A stretch of 64,000 nt of DNA. Origin: Marsupella aquatica (lineage: Eukaryota; Marchantiophyta). Where the stretch lies: assembly GCA_973895155.1 (NCBI GenBank), contig OZ316897.1, positions 23,498,001 to 23,562,000 on the forward strand, given 5' to 3'. Positions 62,170-64,000 of the stretch are shown here, in pieces (position 1 is the stretch's first letter; each line of letters begins with the position of its first letter). The notes under the pieces were generated by a model. It worked only from the letters and a program-made list of their open reading frames with translations, made no database searches and was not told the origin of the DNA. Both the position numbers and the translations under genes were made by a program.

Positions 62170-64000
62170 CTATTGCTTCTTAAGCAATCTAGAGTTCCAT
62201 AGGGCATTCATCCCTTTCACATCAGATAATTTAGATTGTTTCTCCCCTGCATTGGCAAATGGCAATGCCACATCTACAAACACTTCAATCACACGCACTC
62301 GCAAGAAAGGGCTTTCAAAATCTGCACAATGAAACTTATCTTCTCCTGGCAGCCCTGTCACCTCACCTTCTGCCACTATCATGGAATTGTCCACAATGCT
62401 CTTCATCTTCACCAAATCTCCTCTTGCAAACTGTGAACAACACATTTTGTTAAAAATGCAATAAACAGAAATTGAAAGATAGAAGATAGAAGAACACTCA
62501 AATCAAACACACATTTACCTTTGCAATGGGGTTAGGAGACTGCATTGGTTTCTTCTGTGCAGGTGATGCATTTGCTAAAGATCCTTTCTTCCTTTTCTTC
62601 TTTCCCTTTCTAGTTGATGGAGTGTCATCATGCTCACTTGGAACATGAGTTTCTTTTGGCAACTCAGATGATTCTGGGGTTACATCTGGTGTCAACTGAG
62701 TCAACTTATCCTCTGGTAACTGAAAGGCATCTGAAATGGCTTCTTTGGGCAACTTAGATGGCAAAAGGTTCACTTCCAATTCAGTTTGCTTCAGAGTACT
62801 GTTAGCTGTGTCAATTGGTCTTCCCTGCGACACAGGAGGCTCCCCTAAAGATGCTATCATAAAACACACACAAGAGAAATGCATAAACAAACATGTATAC
62901 ACCAGCAATATATAATCACACTAGAACATGCAAGAACATTATAAACATACAATGACATATATACACCACAATAATTACATTGAATGGACAGTGAATAGAT
63001 GATAGAAAATTTTACCTCCATTATCACCTGAAAAAGTAAGAGATCGTTTTCTACTACCTTCTTTGGTAGCTGTAGTCAACTTACTGTGACTAGGAACAAA
63101 TGTTGGAACTTGTGCATTACTGGAGTGATGTGCCATCCATATAGTCATCATGTTTGTCAACTCCTTCACAGTGCCTTTCAACTCATCGACATCCAATTTG
63201 ACAGCCCCAATGGCAGTGATCTCTTCTTTTGAATGTGGGGTCTGTAAATGAACCACAAACCAACACAACATTCTCACTGTCAAACTAACAAACGACACAA
63301 CACTATCAAATGGAAAATGATGTACAAATCAGATTGGAATGGCAATACTCACAGCTGATCCATGTCTGTATCCTTGCCCCAGTAAGCTAGCGCTTTTACC
63401 CTCCCCACTTGCCAATGACGGGCTCACCTTTGCTCCCAAAAAACTACCAGTCTGACCTTCTGCACTTGCCAATGATGGGCTCATTGTCACCTTTGGCAAT
63501 GAGCCCTGACTACCAAGGTTTTCTTTCAGGTCAGATATACCTGGGCTTGATCCTCTCTTCTGCTTCTGTTCAAACACACAATGAATGAGAAACTCAGAGT
63601 CTGTTTTCATCAAGATTCACAAACAAGACAGAATTGATAGTGAAAATGATATAGATAGTTTACCATTCTCTTTGCTGCTGCAGCATGCCCTCCTCTACCA
63701 AAGTGACTGGTATCTTGCACTCGTGCTCTTTTATCAGTCATCTGTTTACTCAAAGATATCAATGCTGGACTGGTGAAATGAGATACCAAAGCTGCCCATT
63801 TCTTTGGATCAACACCAGATGGCCCAGGTTTGGTTGGATCCTCATTGCAAACTTTCTTCCAATAAACATGCATTTTATGGCGCTCTCTCTTCAATATGCC
63901 ACGACAATGACTCTGGAATTTGTTGTCAATAAATTCCCCACCCACATACTCCCACTCAGCTGCCATGTTCTTCCACACACTGGTTATATGAACTCGTGGA
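62170..64000 (-). CDS. CACTA transposase-associated (Ptta/TNPA-like) gene, five exons in view, 5' end outside window
   Basis: Exons (minus): 63664 to beyond 64000, 63353-63565, 63016-63241, 62519-62853 and 62170-62430, each bordered by GT/AG. The first has the plant En/Spm transposase-family pattern: NKFQSHCRGILKRERHKMHV, then GVDPKKWAALVSHFTSPALI, SLSKQMTDKRARVQDTSHFG, RGGHAAAAKRM. Later exons carry repeats of SPSLAS-EG, a predicted helix (VKLDVDELKGTVKELTNMMT), a Lys-rich nuclear-localisation-like stretch (STRKGKKKRKKGS) and a C-terminal GDLVKMKSIVDNSMIVAEGE segment ending LLKKQ. The family protein is thought to bind subterminal repeats during transposition. No stop or frame break in the exons seen. 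Confidence 0.75.

Larger units (their letters stand above)
55312..64000 (-). mobile_element. CACTA (En/Spm-type) DNA transposon, right end beyond the window, with nested Copia
   Basis: Begins with the terminal sequence CACTAGTAGAAAA at 55312, the usual CACTA end, inside a Copia pol fragment. Subterminal sequence is rich in ATGAC/GTCAT units, including palindromes at 55635-55660 and 55731-55756. A minus-strand gene of the plant Ptta/En/Spm type occupies 62170-64000. The Copia element at 55988-61779 interrupts it. The other terminus and the main TNPD-like transposase would lie to the right of the window. Confidence 0.8.

Overview
The window is nuclear DNA of a land plant, most likely a non-seed plant such as a moss (low certainty at that level). 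The evidence is spliceosomal introns with GT/AG borders, TTTAGGG-type telomere-like repeats, two DYW-class pentatricopeptide repeat (PPR) genes and plant-type Copia, CACTA, Mutator-like and LTR elements. Apart from the PPR genes and a decayed chaperonin-60 copy, nearly everything is mobile DNA, often nested.

Region 1 (1-9.0 kb) holds a Mutator-like transposase, broken, on the minus strand (1-3628). Diverging from it is a multi-exon plus-strand gene (4315-8357), also broken, with an N-terminal ParB/sulfiredoxin-like domain (DGNHR-type motif) and a C-terminal beta-class amino-methyltransferase fold (motif I last). Short palindromes built on GCTAGCGA/TCGCTAGC sit in introns of both genes and in the shared promoter, which ties the two genes into one element. 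Two further partial copies of the ParB/methyltransferase gene lie at 17.28-24.6 kb and 31.1-32.0 kb. Each comes with palindromes of the same architecture but different sequence. This is the strongest candidate for an undescribed system: a DNA transposon carrying a ParB-like/DNA methyltransferase gene and element-specific dyad sites.

Region 2 is two DYW-type PPR editing-factor genes on the minus strand: 10.36-12.92 kb (17 motifs) and 42.58-47.59 kb (35 motifs, expanded by 303-bp P-L-S units). Each sits in a duplicated segment (about 9.0-13.3 and 41.4-48.0 kb), now separated by about 28 kb of transposons. A mitochondrial-type Cpn60 pseudogene (48.0-49.34 kb) follows the second.

Region 3 (13.3-41 kb) is transposon-dominated. 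It contains the second methyltransferase copy split by a young non-autonomous LTR element (20838-24209, TSD ACTTT), several fragments of a large LTR retroelement that encodes a coiled-coil gag-like protein but no visible pol, two MITE copies with 4-bp target duplications, and a long inverted repeat (31920-35703).

Region 4 (51-64 kb) is a nest. More pieces of the gag-like LTR element are followed by a decayed Copia fragment. That fragment is cut by a CACTA element (from 55312 past the right edge), which encodes a five-exon transposase-associated gene. A complete Copia element (55988-61779) with identical 147-bp LTRs and an uninterrupted 1537-residue polyprotein is inserted in the CACTA.

All assignments come from reading the sequence. 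No database search was run.
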